A stretch of DNA of 64,000 bases from Ptiloglossa arizonensis (taxonomy: Eukaryota; Arthropoda; Insecta; Hymenoptera; Colletidae). The stretch spans positions 1-64,000 of the forward strand of contig NW_027479049.1 in the NCBI RefSeq assembly GCF_051014685.1, given 5' to 3'. This document shows positions 49,901 to 62,469 of this stretch, piece by piece (the stretch's first letter is position 1; the number at the start of each line of letters is the position of its first letter). The position numbers and the translations under genes are program-made. The notes under the pieces were generated by a model, which saw nothing but the letters and a program-made list of their open reading frames with translations, was not told where the DNA came from and did not search any database.

Positions 49901-52320
49901 GACCAATCCGCAAAATTTCTGTTGCATCTGAAAGTAGCAACTCGCCCGATTACAACGCTATGCGCACTTTTCCCCTAGGCGGTTCTAGTTATTCGTCTCG
50001 AGCATCAGAAGTGCGAAAATTTTGAGTTTCTCAAGCGTTTCTTACCTCCAAACTGCCATATCTCGCGAACGGATTGACCGATCCGCAAAATTTCTGTTGC
50101 ATCTTAAAGTAGAAACTCGCCCGATTACAATGGTATGCCCACTTTTCCCCTAGGCCGTTCTAGTTATTCGTTTCGAGCGTCAGAACTGCGAAAATTTTGA
50201 GTTTCTCAAGCGTTTCTTACATCCAAACGGCCATATCTCGCGAACGGATTGACCAATCCGCAAAATTTCTGTTGCATCTGAAAGTAGAAACTCGCCCGAT
50301 TACAACGGTAGGTGTAGTTTTCCCCTAGGTCGTTCTAGTTATGCGTTTCGAGCATCAGAACTGCGAAAATTTTGAGTTTCTCAAGCGTTTCTTACTTCCA
50401 AACTGCCACATCTCGCGAACGGATCGACCAATCCGCAAAATTTCTGTTGCATCTGAAAGTAGAAACTCGCCCGATTTCAACGGTATGTGTAGTTTTCGCC
50501 TAGGCCGTTCCAGTTATTCGTTTCGAGCATCAGAACTGCGAAAATTTTGAGTTTCTCAAGCGTTTCTTACCTCCAAACTGCCATATCTCGCGAACGGATT
50601 GACCAATCCGCAAAATTTCTGTTGCATCTGAAAGTAGAAACTCGCCCGATTACAACGGTATGCGCACTTTTCCCCTAGGCTGTTCTAGTTATTCGTTTCG
50701 AGCATCAGAACTGCGACAATTTTGAGTTTCTCAAGCGTTTCTTACCTCCAAACTGCCACATCTCGCGAACGGATTGACCAATCCGAAAAATTTCTGTTGC
50801 ATCTGAAAGTAGAAACTCGCCCGATTACAACGGTATGTCTAGTTCTCCCCTAGGCCGTTCCAGTTATTCATTTCGAGCATCAGAACTGCGAAAATTTTGA
50901 GTTTCTCAAGCGTTTCTTACCTCCAAACTGCCATATCTCGCGAACGGATTGACCAATTCGCAAAATTTCTGTTGCATCTGAAAGTAGAAACTCGCCCGAT
51001 TACAACGGTCGGTGTAGTTTTCCCCAAGGCCGTTCTAGTTATTCGTTTCGAGCATCAGAACTGCGAAAATTTTGAGTTTCTCAAGCGTTTCTTATCTCCA
51101 AACTGCCATATCTCGCGAACGGATTGATCAATCCGCAAAATTTCTGTTGCATCTGAAAGTAGAAACTCGCCCGATTACAACGGTATGCGTACCTCTCCCC
51201 TAGGCCGTTCTAGTCATTCGTTTCGAGCATCAGAACTGCGAAAATTTTGAGTTTGTCAAGCGTTTCTTACTTCCAAACTGCCATATCTCGCGAACGGATC
51301 GACCAATCCGCAAAATTTCTGTTGCATCTGAAAGTAGAAATTCGCCCGATTACATCGGTATGCGCACTATTCCCCTAGGCCGTTGTAGTTATTCGTTTCG
51401 AGCATCAGAACTGCGAAAATTTTGAGTTTCTCAAGCGTTTCTTACCTCCAAACTGCCACATCTCGCGAACGGATTGACCAAGCCGCAAAATTTCTGTTGC
51501 ATCTGAAAGTAGAAACTCGCCCGATTACAACGGTATGTGTAGTTTTCCCCTAGACCGTTCCAGTTAATCGTTTCGAGCATCAGAACTGCGAAAATTTTGA
51601 GTTTCTCAAGCGTTTCTTACCTCCAAACTGCCATATCTCGCGAACGGATTGACCAATCCGCAAAATTTCTGTTGCATCTGAAAGTAGAAACTCGTCCGAT
51701 TACATCGGTATGCGTACTTTTCCCCTAGGCCGTTCTAGTTATTCGTTTCGAGCATCAGAACTGCGACAATTTTGAGTTTCTCAAGCGTTTCTTACCTCCA
51801 AACTGCCATATCTCGCGAACGGATTGATCAATCCGCAAAATTTCTGTTGCTTCTGAAAGTAGAAACTCGCCCGATTACAACGGTATGCGCACTTTTCCCC
51901 TAGGCCGTTCTAGTTATTCGTTTCGAGCATCAGAACTGCGAAAATTTTGGGTTTCTCAAGCGTTTCTTACCTCCAAACTGCCACATCTCGCGAACGGATT
52001 GACCAATCCGCAAAATTTCTGTTGCATCTGAAAGTAGAAACTCGCCCGATTACAACGCTATGCGCACTTTTCCCCTAGGCGGTTCTAGTTATTCGTTTCG
52101 AGCATCAGAAGTGCGAAAACTTTGAGTTTCTCAAGCGTTTCTTACCTCCAAACTGCCACATCTCGCGAACGGATTGACCAATCCGAAAAATTTCTGTTGC
52201 ATCTGAAAGTAGAAACTCGCTCGATTACAACGGTATGTGTAGTTCTCCCCTAGGCCGTTCCAGTTATTCATTTCGAGCATCAGAACTGCGAAAATGTTGA
52301 GTTTGTCAAGCGTTTCTTAC
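43922..52320 (+). repeat. Large higher-order repeat (48 monomers, 8399 bp)
   Basis: It starts at the ttttgtgtttctcaag diagnostic monomer and ends where that monomer recurs at 52321. Distinctive states shared only with the next copy include ccatatttcgcg (44110, 52510) and ttttggcttt (44424, 52823). The cacgcg marker is at 46022, the ctccaaagtgcc dimer at 48646-49195 and the gaccgatcc monomer near 50046. One 174-bp monomer makes it 8399 bp. The monomer at 50571 joins a ggctgttctag body to a gcgacaat end, and two monomers present at the equivalent place near 60370-60720 are missing. Confidence 0.85.
47597..47770 (+). repeat. 174-bp monomer (1-bp deletion)
   Basis: ttttcccctaggccg reads ttttccccaggccg at about 47697-47710, missing the t and destroying the cctagg hexamer. 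It is a single occurrence. A base lost beside a C run could also be a sequencing or assembly error. Confidence 0.85.
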
Positions 52321-55295
52321 CTCCAAACTGCCACATCTCGCGAACGGATTGACCAATCCGAAAAATTTCTGTTGCATCTGAAAGTAGAAACTCTCCCGAT
52401 TACAACGGTATGTGTAGTTCTCCCCTAGGCCGTTCCAGTTATTCATTTCGAGCATCAGAACTGCGAAAATTTTGTGTTTCTCAAGCGTTTCTTACCTCCA
52501 AACTGCCATATTTCGCGAACGGATTGACCAATTCGCAAAATTTCTGTTGCATCTGAAAGTAGAAACTCGCCCGATTACATCGGTATGCGTACTATTCCCC
52601 TAGGCCGTTCTAGTTATTCGTTTCGAGCATCAGAACTGCGAAAATTTTGAGTTTCTCAAGCGTTTCTTACTTCCAAACGGCCATATCTCGCGAACGGATC
52701 GACCAATCCGCAAAATTTCTGTTGCATCTGAAAGTAGAAACTCGCCCGATTACATCGGTATGCGTACTTTTCCCCTAGGCCGTTCTAGTTATTCGTTTCG
52801 AGCATCAGAACTGCGAAAATTTTGGCTTTCTCAAGCGTTTCTTACCTCCAAACTGCCACATCTCGCGAACGGATTGACCAATCCGCAAAATTTCTGTTGC
52901 ATCTGAAAGTAGCAACTCGCCCGATTACAACGCTATGCGCACTTTTCCCCTAGGCGGTTCTAGTTATTCGTCTCGAGCATCAGAAGTACGAAAACTTTGA
53001 GTTTCTCAAGCGTTTCTTACCTCCAAACTGCCACATCTCGCGAACGGATTGACCAATCCGAAAAATTTCTGTTGCATCTGAAAGTAGAAACTCGCCCGAT
53101 TACAACGGTATGTGTAGTTCTCCACTAGGCCGTTCCAGTTATTCATTTCGAGCATCAGAACTGCGAAAATGTTGAATTTGTCAAGCGTTTCTTACCTCCA
53201 AACTGCCATATCTCGCGAACGGATTGACCAATTCGCAAAATTTGTGTTGCATCTGAAAGTAGAAACTCGCCCGATTACAACGGTCGGTGTAGTTTTCCCC
53301 AAGGCCGTTCTAGTTATTCGTTTCGAGCATCAGAACTGCGAAAATTTTGAGTTTCTCAAGCGTTTCTTATCTCCAAACTGCCATATCTCGCGAACGGATT
53401 GATCAAACCGCAAAATTTCTGTTGCATCTGAAAGTAGAAACTCGCCCGATTACAACGGTATGCGTACCTCTCCCCTAGGCCGTTCTAGTCATTCGTTTCG
53501 AGCATCAGAACTGCGAAAATTTTGAGTTTCTCAAGCGTTTCTTACTTCCAAACTGCCATATCTCGCGAACGGATTGACCAATCCGCAAAATTTCTGTTGC
53601 ATCTGAAAGTAGAAACTCGCCCGATTACATCGGTATGCGTACTATTCCCCTAGGCCGTTCTAGTTATTCGTTTCGAGCATCAGAACTGCGAAAATTTTGA
53701 GTTTCTCAAGCGTTTCTTACCTCCAAACTGCCACATCTCGCGAACGGATTGACCAATCCGCAAAATTTCTGTTGCATCTGAAAGTAGAAACTCGCCCGAT
53801 TACAACGGTATGTGTAGTTTTCCCCTAGACCGTTCCAGTTATTCGTTTCGAGCATCAGAACTGCGAAAATTTTGAGTTTCTCAAGCGTTTCTTACCTCCA
53901 AACTGCCATATCTCGCGAACGGATTGACCAATCCGCAAAATTTCTGTTGCATCTGAAAGTAGAAATTCGCCCGATTACATCGGTATGCGTACTATTCCCC
54001 TAGGCCGTTCTAGTTATTCGTTTCGAGCATCAGAACTGCGAAAATTTTGAGTTTCTCAAGCGTTTCTTACTTCCAAACTGCCATATCTCGCGAACGGATC
54101 GACCAATCCGCAAAATTTCTGTTGCATCTGAAAGTAGAAACTCGCCCGATTACATCGGTATGCGTACTTTTCCCCTAGGCCGTTCTAGTTATTCGTTTCG
54201 AGCATCAGAACTGCGACAATTTTGAGTTTCTCAAGCGTTTCTTACCTCCAAACTGCCATATCTCGCGAACGGATTGATCAATCCGCAAAATTTCTGTTGC
54301 TTCTGAAAGTAGAAACTCGCCCGATTACAACGGTATGCGCACTTTTCCCCTAGGCCGTTCTAGTTATTCGTTTCGAGCATCAGAACTGCGAAAATTTTGG
54401 GTTTCTCAAGCGTTTCTTACCTCCAAACTGCCACATCACGCGAACGGATTGACCAATCCGCAAAATTTCTGTTGCATCTGAAAGTAGCAACTCGCCCGAT
54501 TACAACGCTATGCGCACTTTTCCCCTAGGCGGTTCTAGTTATTCGTTTCGAGCATCAGAAGTGCGAAAACTTTGAGTTTCTCAAGCGTTTCTTACCTCCA
54601 AACTGCCACATCTCGCGAACGGATTGACCAATCCGAAAAATTTCTGTTGCATCTGAAAGTAGAAACTCGCCCGATTACAACGGAATGTGTAGTTCTCCCC
54701 TAGGCCGTTCCAGTTATTCATTTCGAGCATCAGAACTGCGAAAATGTTGAGTTTGTCAAGCGTTTCTTACCTCCAAACTGCCACATCTCGCGAACGGATT
54801 GACCAATCCGAAAAATTTCTGTTGCATCTGAAAGTAAAAATTCGCCCGATTACATCGGTATGCGTACTATTCCCCTAGGCCGTTCTAGTTATTCGTTTCG
54901 AGCATCAGAACTGCGAAAATTTTGAGTTTCTCAAGCGTTTCTTACCTCCAAACTGCCACATCTCGCGAACGGATTGACCAATCCGCAAAATTTCTGCTGC
55001 ATCTGAAAGTAGACACTCGCCCGATTACAACGGTATGTGTAGTGTTCCCCTAGGCCGTTCCAGTTATTCGTTTCGAGCATCAGAACTGCGAAAATTTTGA
55101 GTTTCTAAAGCGTTTCTTATCTCCAAACTGCCATATCTCGCGAACGGAACGATCAATCCGCAAAATTTCTGTTGCATCTGAAAGTAGACACTCGCCCGAT
55201 TACAACGGTATGCGTACTTCTCCCCTAGGCCGTTCTAGTCATTCGTTTCGAGCATCAGAACTGCGAAAATTTTGAGTTTCTCAAGCGTTTCTTAT

Positions 55296-58200
55296 CTCCA
55301 AACTGCCATATCTCGCGAACGGATTGATCAATCCGCAAAATTTCTGTTGCATCTGAAAGTAGAAACTCGCCCGATTACAACGGTATGCGCACTCTTCCCT
55401 TAGGCGGTTCTAGTTAATCGTTTCGAGCATCAGAACTGCGAAAATTTTGAGTTTCTCAAGCGTTTCTTACCTCCAAACTGCCATATCTCGCGAACGGATT
55501 GACCAATCCGCAAAATTTCTGTTGCATCTGAAAGTAGAAACTCGCCCGATTACAACGGTAGCTGTAGTTTTCCCCTAGGCCGTCCTAGTTATTCGTTTCG
55601 AGCATCAGAAGTTCGAAAATTTTGAGTTTCTCAAGCGTTTCTTACCTCCAAACTGCCACATCTCGCGAACGGATTGACCAATCCGCAAAATTTCTGTTGC
55701 ATCTGAAAGTAGAAACTCGCCCGATTACAACGGTATGTGTAGTTTTCCCCTAGGCCGTTCCAGTTATTCATTTCGAGCATCAGAACTGCGAAAATTTTGA
55801 GTTTCTCAAGCGTTTCTTACCTCCAAACTGCCATATCTCGCGAACGGATTGACCAATCCGCAAAATTTCTGTTGCATCTGAAAGTAGAAACTCGCCCGAT
55901 TACAACGGTAGGTGTAGTTTTCCCCTAGGCCGTTCTAGTTATTTGTTTCGAGCATCAGAACTGCGAAAATTTTGAGTTTCTCAAGCGTTCCTTATCTCCA
56001 AACTGCCATATCTCGCGAACGGATTGATCAATCCACAAAATTCCTGTTGCATCTGAAAGTAGAAACTCGCCCGATTACAACGGTATGTGTAGTTTTCCCC
56101 TAGACCGTTCCAGTTATTCGTTTCGAGCATCAGAACTGCGAAAATTTTGAGTTTCTCAAGCGTTTCTTACTTCCAAACTGCCATATCTCGCGAACGGATC
56201 GACCAATCCGCAAAATTTCTGTTGCATCTGAAAGTAGAAACTCGTCCGATTACATCGGTATGCGTACTTTTCCCCTAGGCCGTTCTAGTTATTCGTTTCG
56301 AGCATCAGAACTGCGTCAATTTTGAGTTTCTCAAGCGTTTCTTACCTCCAAACTGCCATATCTCGCGAACGGATTGATCAATCCGCAAAATTTCTGTTGC
56401 TTCTGAAAGTAGAAACTCGCCCGATTACAACGGTATGCGCACTTTTCCCCTAGGCCGTTCTAGTTATTCGTTTCGAGCATCAGAACTGCGAAAATTTTGC
56501 GTTTCTCAAGCGTTTCTTATCTCCAAACTGCCATATCTCGCGAACGGATTGATCAATCCGCAAAATTTCTGTTGCATCTGAAAGTAGAAACTCGCCCGAT
56601 TACAACGGTATGCGCACTCTTCCCTTAGGCGGTTCTAGTTAATCGTTTCGAGCATCAGAACAGCGAAAATTTTGAGTTTCTCAAGCGTTTCTTACCTCCA
56701 AAGTGCCATATCTCGCGAACGGATTGACCAATTCGCAAAATTTCTGTTGCATCTGAAAGTAGAAACTCGCCCGATTACAACGGTCGGTGTAGTTTTCCCC
56801 AAGGCCGTTCTAGTTATTCGTTTCGAGCATCAGAACTGCGAAAATTTTGCGTTTCTCAAGCGTTTCTTATCTCCAAACTGCCATATCTCGCGAACGGATT
56901 GATCAATCCGCAAAATTTCTGTTGCATCTGAAAGTAGAAACTCGCCCGATTACAACGGTATGCGTACTTCTCCCCTAGGCCGTTCCAGTTATTCGTTTCG
57001 AGCATCAGAACTGCGAAAATTTTGAGTTTCTCAAGCGTTTCTTACCTCCAAAGTGCCATATCTCGCGAACGGATTGACCAATTCGCAAAATTTCTGTTGC
57101 ATCTGAAAGTAGAAACTCGCCCGATTACAACGGTGTGTGTAGTTTTCCCCAAGGCCGTTCTAGTTATTCGTTTCGAGCATCAGAACTGCGAAAATTTTGC
57201 GTTTCTCAAGCGTTTCTTATATCCAAACTGCCATATCTCGCGAACGGATTGATCAATCCGCAAAATTTCTGTTGCTTCTGAAAGTAGAAACTCGCCCGAT
57301 TACAACGGTATGCGCACTCTTCCCTTAGGCGGTTCTAGTTAATCGTTTCGAGCATCAGAACTGCGAAAATTTTGAGTTTCTCAAGCGTTTCTTACCTCCA
57401 AACTGCCATATCTCGCGAACGGATTGACCAATCCGCAAAATTTCTGTTGCATCTGAAAGTAGAAACTCGCCCGATTACAACGGTAGCTGTAGTTTTCCCC
57501 TAGGCCGTCCTAGTTATTCGTTTCGAGCATCAGAAGTTCGAAAATTTTGAGTTTCTCAAGCGTTTCTTACCTCCAAACTGCCACATCTCGCGAACGGATT
57601 GACCAATCCGCAAAATTTCTGTTGCATCTGAAAGTAGAAACTCGCCCGATTACAACGGTATGTGTAGTTTTCCCCTAGGCCGTTCCAGTTATTCATTTCG
57701 AGCATCAGAACTGCGAAAATTTTGAGTTTCTCAAGCGTTTCTTACCTCCAAACTGCCATATCTCGCGAACGGATTGACCAATCCGCAAAATTTCTGTTGC
57801 ATCTGAAAGTAGAAACTCGCCCGATTACAACGGTAGGTGTGGTTTTCCCCTAGGCCGTTCTAGTTATTTGTTTCGAGCATCAGAACTGCGAAAATTTTGA
57901 GTTTCTCAAGCGTTCCTTATCTCCAAACTGCCATATCTCGCGAACGGATTGATCAATCCACAAAATTTCTGTTGCATCTGAAAGTAGAAACTCGCCCGAT
58001 TACAACGGTATGTGTAGTTTTCCCCAAACCGTTCCAGTTATTCGTTTCGAGCATCAGAACTGCGAAAATTTTGAGTTTCTCAAGCGTTTCTTACTTCCAA
58101 ACTGCCATATCTCGCGAACGGATCGACCAATCCGCAAAATTTCTGTTGCATCTGAAAGTAGAAACTCGTCCGATTACATCGGTATGCGTACTTTTCCCCT

Positions 58201-58794
58201 AGGCCGTTCTAGTTATTCGTTTCGAGCATCAGAACTGCGTCAATTTTGAGTTTCTCAAGCGTTTCTTACCTCCAAACTGCCATATCTCGCGAACGGATTG
58301 ATCAATCCGCAAAATTTCTGTTGCATCTGAAAGTAGAAACTCGCCCGATTACAACGGTCGGTGTAGTTTTCCCCAAGGCCGTTCTAGTTATTCGTTTCGA
58401 GCATCAGAACTGCGAAAATTTTGCGTTTCTCAAGCGTTTCTTATCTCCAAACTGCCATATCTCGCGAACGGATTGATCAATCCGCAAAATTTCTGTTGCA
58501 TCTGAAAGTAGAAACTCGCCCGATTACAACGGTATGCGTACTTCTCCCCTAGGCCGTTCCAGTTATTCGTTTCGAGCATCAGAACTGCGAAAATTTTGAG
58601 TTTCTCAAGCGTTTCTTACCTCCAAAGTGCCATATCTCGCGAACGGATTGACCAATTCGCAAAATTTCTGTTGCATCTGAAAGTAGAAACTCGCCCGATT
58701 ACAACGGTGTGTGTAGTTTTCCCCAAGGCCGTTCTAGTTATTCGTTTCGAGCATCAGAACTGCGAAAATTTTGCGTTTCTCAAGCGTTTCTTAT
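55296..58794 (+). repeat. Internal 11- then 9-monomer duplication
   Basis: 55296-57220 (11 monomers) and 57221-58794 (9 monomers) share gcgcactcttccc, agctgtag with cagaagttcg, ttatttgtttcg, gcgttccttatctcc, the private gcgtcaatttt (56315 and 58239) and the private cggtgtgtgtag (about 57134 and 58707). The second copy lost two monomers through a hybrid at 58270, whose left half is the gatcaatcc type and right half the cggtcggtg type. Private shared states show the duplication arose inside this HOR copy. Confidence 0.82.
57921..58094 (+). repeat. 174-bp monomer (1-bp deletion)
   Basis: ttttcccctagaccg reads ttttccccaaaccg at about 58019-58031, a lost base with an adjacent change. It underlies the 101-codon frame at 57897-58202 and the overlapping 79-codon frame, both repeat artefacts. 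Confidence 0.85.
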
Positions 58795-61700
58795 ATCCAA
58801 ACTGCCATATCTCGCGAACGGATTGATCAATCCGCAAAATTACTGTTGCTTCTGAAAGTAGAAACTCGCCCGATTACAACGGTAGGTGTAGTTTTCCCCT
58901 AGGCCGTTCTAGTTATTCGTTTCGAGCATCAGAACTGCGAAAATTTTGAGTTTCTCAAGCGTTTCTTACCTCCAAACTGCCATATCTCGCGAACGGATTG
59001 ACCAATCCGCAAAATTTCTGTTGCATCTGAAAGTAGAAATTCGCCCGATTACATCGGTATGCGTACTATTCCCCTAGGCCGTTCTAGTTATTCGTTTCGA
59101 GCATCAGAACTGCGAAAATTTTGAGTTTCTCAAGCGTTTCTTACTTCCAAACGGCCATATCTCGCGAACGGATCGACCAATCCGCAAAATTTCTGTTGCA
59201 TCTGAAAGTAGAAACTCGCCCGATTACATCGGTATGCGTACTTTTCCCCTAGGCCGTTCTAGTTATTCGTTTCGAGCATCAGAACTGCGACAATTTTGAG
59301 TTTCTCAAGCGTTTCTTACCTCCAAACTGCCATATCTCGCGAACGGATTGATCAATCCGCAAAATTTCTGTTGCTTCTGAAAGTAGAAACTCGCCCGATT
59401 ACAACGGTATGCGCACTTTTCCCCTAGGCCGTTCTAGTTATTCGTTTCGAGCATCAGAACTGCGAAAATTTTGGGTTTCTCAAGCGTTTCTTACATCCAA
59501 ACTGCCACATCTCGCGAACGGATTGACCAATCCGCAAAATTTCTGTTGCATCTGAAAGTATCAACTCGCCCGATTACAACGCTATGCGCACTTTTCCCCT
59601 AGGCGGTTCTAGTTATTCGTCTCGAGCATGAGAAGTGCGAAAATTTTGAGTTTCTCAAGCGTTTCTTACCTCCAAACTGCCATATCTCGCGAACGGATTG
59701 ACCGATCCGCAAAATTTCTGTTGCATCTTAAAGTAGAAACTCGCCCGATTACAATGGTATGCCCACTTTTCCCCTAGGCCGTTCTAGTTATTCGTTTCGA
59801 GCGTCAGAACTGCGAAAATTTTGAGTTTCTCAAGCGTTTCTTACATCCAAACGGCCATATCTCGCGAACGGATTGACCAATCCGCAAAATTTCTGTTGCA
59901 TCTGAAAGTAGAAACTCGCCCGATTACAACGGTAGGTGTAGTTTTCCCCTAGGTCGTTCTAGTTATGCGTTTCGAGCATCAGAACTGCGAAAATTTTGAG
60001 TTTCTCAAGCGTTTCTTACTTCCAAACTGCCACATCTCGCGAACGGATCGACCAATCCGCAAAATTTCTGTTGCATCTGAAAGTAGAAACTCGCCCGATT
60101 TCAACGGTATGTGTAGTTTTCGCCTAGGCCGTTCCAGTTATTCGTTTCGAGCATCAGAACTGCGAAAATTTTGAGTTTCTCAAGCGTTTCTTACCTCCAA
60201 ACTGCCATATCTCGCGAACGGATTGACCAATCCGCAAAATTTCTGTTGCATCTGAAAGTAGAAACTCGCCCGATTACAACGGTATGCGCACTTTTCCCCT
60301 AGGCTGTTCTAGTTATTCGTTTCGAGCATCAGAACAACGAAAATTTTGAGTTTCTCAAGCGTTTCTTACCTCCAAACTGCCACATCTCGCGAACGGATTG
60401 ACCAATCCGCAAAATTTCTGTTGCATCTGAAAATAGAAACTCGCCCGATTACAACGGTACGTGTAGTGTTCCCCTAGGCCGTTCTAGTTATTCGTTTCGA
60501 GCATCAGAAGTGCGAAAACTTTGAGTTTCTCAAGCGTTTCTTACCTCCAAACTGCCACATCTCGCGAACGGATTGACCAATCCGAAAAATTTCTGTTGCA
60601 TCTGAAAATAAAAACTCGCCCGATTACAACGGTATGTGTAGTTCTCCCCTAGGCCGTTCCAGTTATTAATTTCGAGCATCAGAACTGCGAAAATTTTGAG
60701 TTTGTCAAGCGTTTCTTACCTCCAAACTGCCACATCTCGCGAACGGATTGACCAATCCGAAAAATTTCTGTTGCATCTGAAAGTAGAAACTCGCCCGATT
60801 ACAACGGTATGTCTAGTTCTCCCCTAGGCCGTTCCAGTTATTCATTTCGAGCATCAGAACTGCGAAAATTTTGAGTTTCTCAAGCGTTTCTTACCTCCAA
60901 ACTGCCATATCTCGCGAACGGATTGACCAATTCGCAAAATTTCTGTTGCATCTGAAAGTAGAAACTCGCCCGATTACAACGGTCGGTGTAGTTTTCCCCA
61001 AGGCCGTTCTAGTTATTCGTTTCGAGCATCAGAACTGCGAAAATTTTGAGTTTCTCAAGCGTTTCTTATCTCCAAACTGCCATATCTCGCGAACGGATTG
61101 ATCAATCCGCAAAATTTCTGTTGCATCTGAAAGTAGAAACTCGCCCGATTACAACGGTATGCGTACGTCTCCCCTAGGCCGTTCTAGTCATTCGTTTCGA
61201 GCATCAGAACTGCGAAAATTTTGAGTTTGTCAAGCGTTTCTTACTTCCAAACTGCCATATCTCGCGAACGGATCGACCAATCCGCAAAATTTCTGTTGCA
61301 TCTGAAAGTAGAAATTCGCCCGATTACATCGGTATGCGCACTATTCCCCTAGGCCGTTGTAGTTATGCGTTTCGAGCATCAGAACTGCGAAAATTTTGAG
61401 TTTCTCAAGCGTTTCTTACCTCCAAACTGCCACATCTCGCGAACGGATTGACCAATCCGCAAAATTTCTGTTGCATCTGAAAGTAGAAACTCGCCCGATT
61501 ACAACGGTATGTGTAGTTTTCCCCTAGACCGTTCCAGTTATTCGTTTCGAGCATCAGAACTGCGAAAATTTTGAGTTTCTCAAGCGTTTCTTACCTCCAA
61601 ACTGCCATATCTCGCGAACGGATTGACCAATCCGCAAAATTTCTGTTGCATCTGAAAGTAGAAATTCGCCCGATTACATCGGTATGCGTACTATTCCCCT

Positions 61701-62469
61701 AGGCCGTTCTAGTTATTCGTTTCGAGCATCAGAACTGCGAAAATTTTGAGTTTCTCAAGCGTTTCTTACTTCCAAACTGCCATATCTCGCGAACGGATCG
61801 ACCAATCCGCAAAATTTCTGTTGCATCTGAAAGTAGAAACTCGCCCGATTACATCGGTATGCGTACTTTTCCCCTAGGCCGTTCCAGTTATTCGTTTCGA
61901 GCATCAGAACTGCGACAATTTTAAGTTTCTCAAGCGTTTCTTACCTCCAAACTGCCATATCTCGCGAACGGATTGATCAATCCGCAAAATTACTGTTGCT
62001 TCTGAAAGTAGAAACTCGCCCGATTACAACGGTATGCGCACTTTTCCCCTAGGCCGTTCTAGTTATTCGTTTCGAGCATCAGAACTGCGAAAATTTTGGG
62101 TTTCTCAAGCGTTTCTTACCTCCAAACTGCCACATCTCGCGAACGGATTGACCAATCCGCAAAATTTCTGTTGCATCTGAAAGTAGAAACTCGCCCGATT
62201 ACAACGCTATGCGCACTTTTCCCCTAGGCGGTTCTAGTTATTCGTTTCGAGCATCAGAAGTGCGAAAACTTTGAGTTTCTCAAGCGTTTCTTACCTCCAA
62301 ACTGCCACATCTCGCGAACGGATTGACCAATCCGAAAAATTTCTGTTGCATCTGAAAGTAGAAACTCGCCCGATTACAACGGTATGTGTAGTTCTCCCCT
62401 AGGCCGTTCCAGTTATTCATTTCGAGCATCAGAACTGCAAAAATGTTGAGTTTGTCAAGCGTTTCTTAC

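Larger units (their letters stand above)
52321..62469 (+). repeat. Large higher-order repeat, expanded copy (58 monomers, 10149 bp)
   Basis: It is bounded by the diagnostic monomer at 52321 and 62470. Up to the cacgcg marker (54421) it parallels the 43922 copy monomer for monomer. It then has one extra monomer (54946), an internal 11/9-monomer duplication (55296-58794), and two monomers (near 60370-60720) that the 43922 copy lacks. The gaccgatcc monomer is at about 59670. One 174-bp monomer (57921) gives the odd length. Confidence 0.85.
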
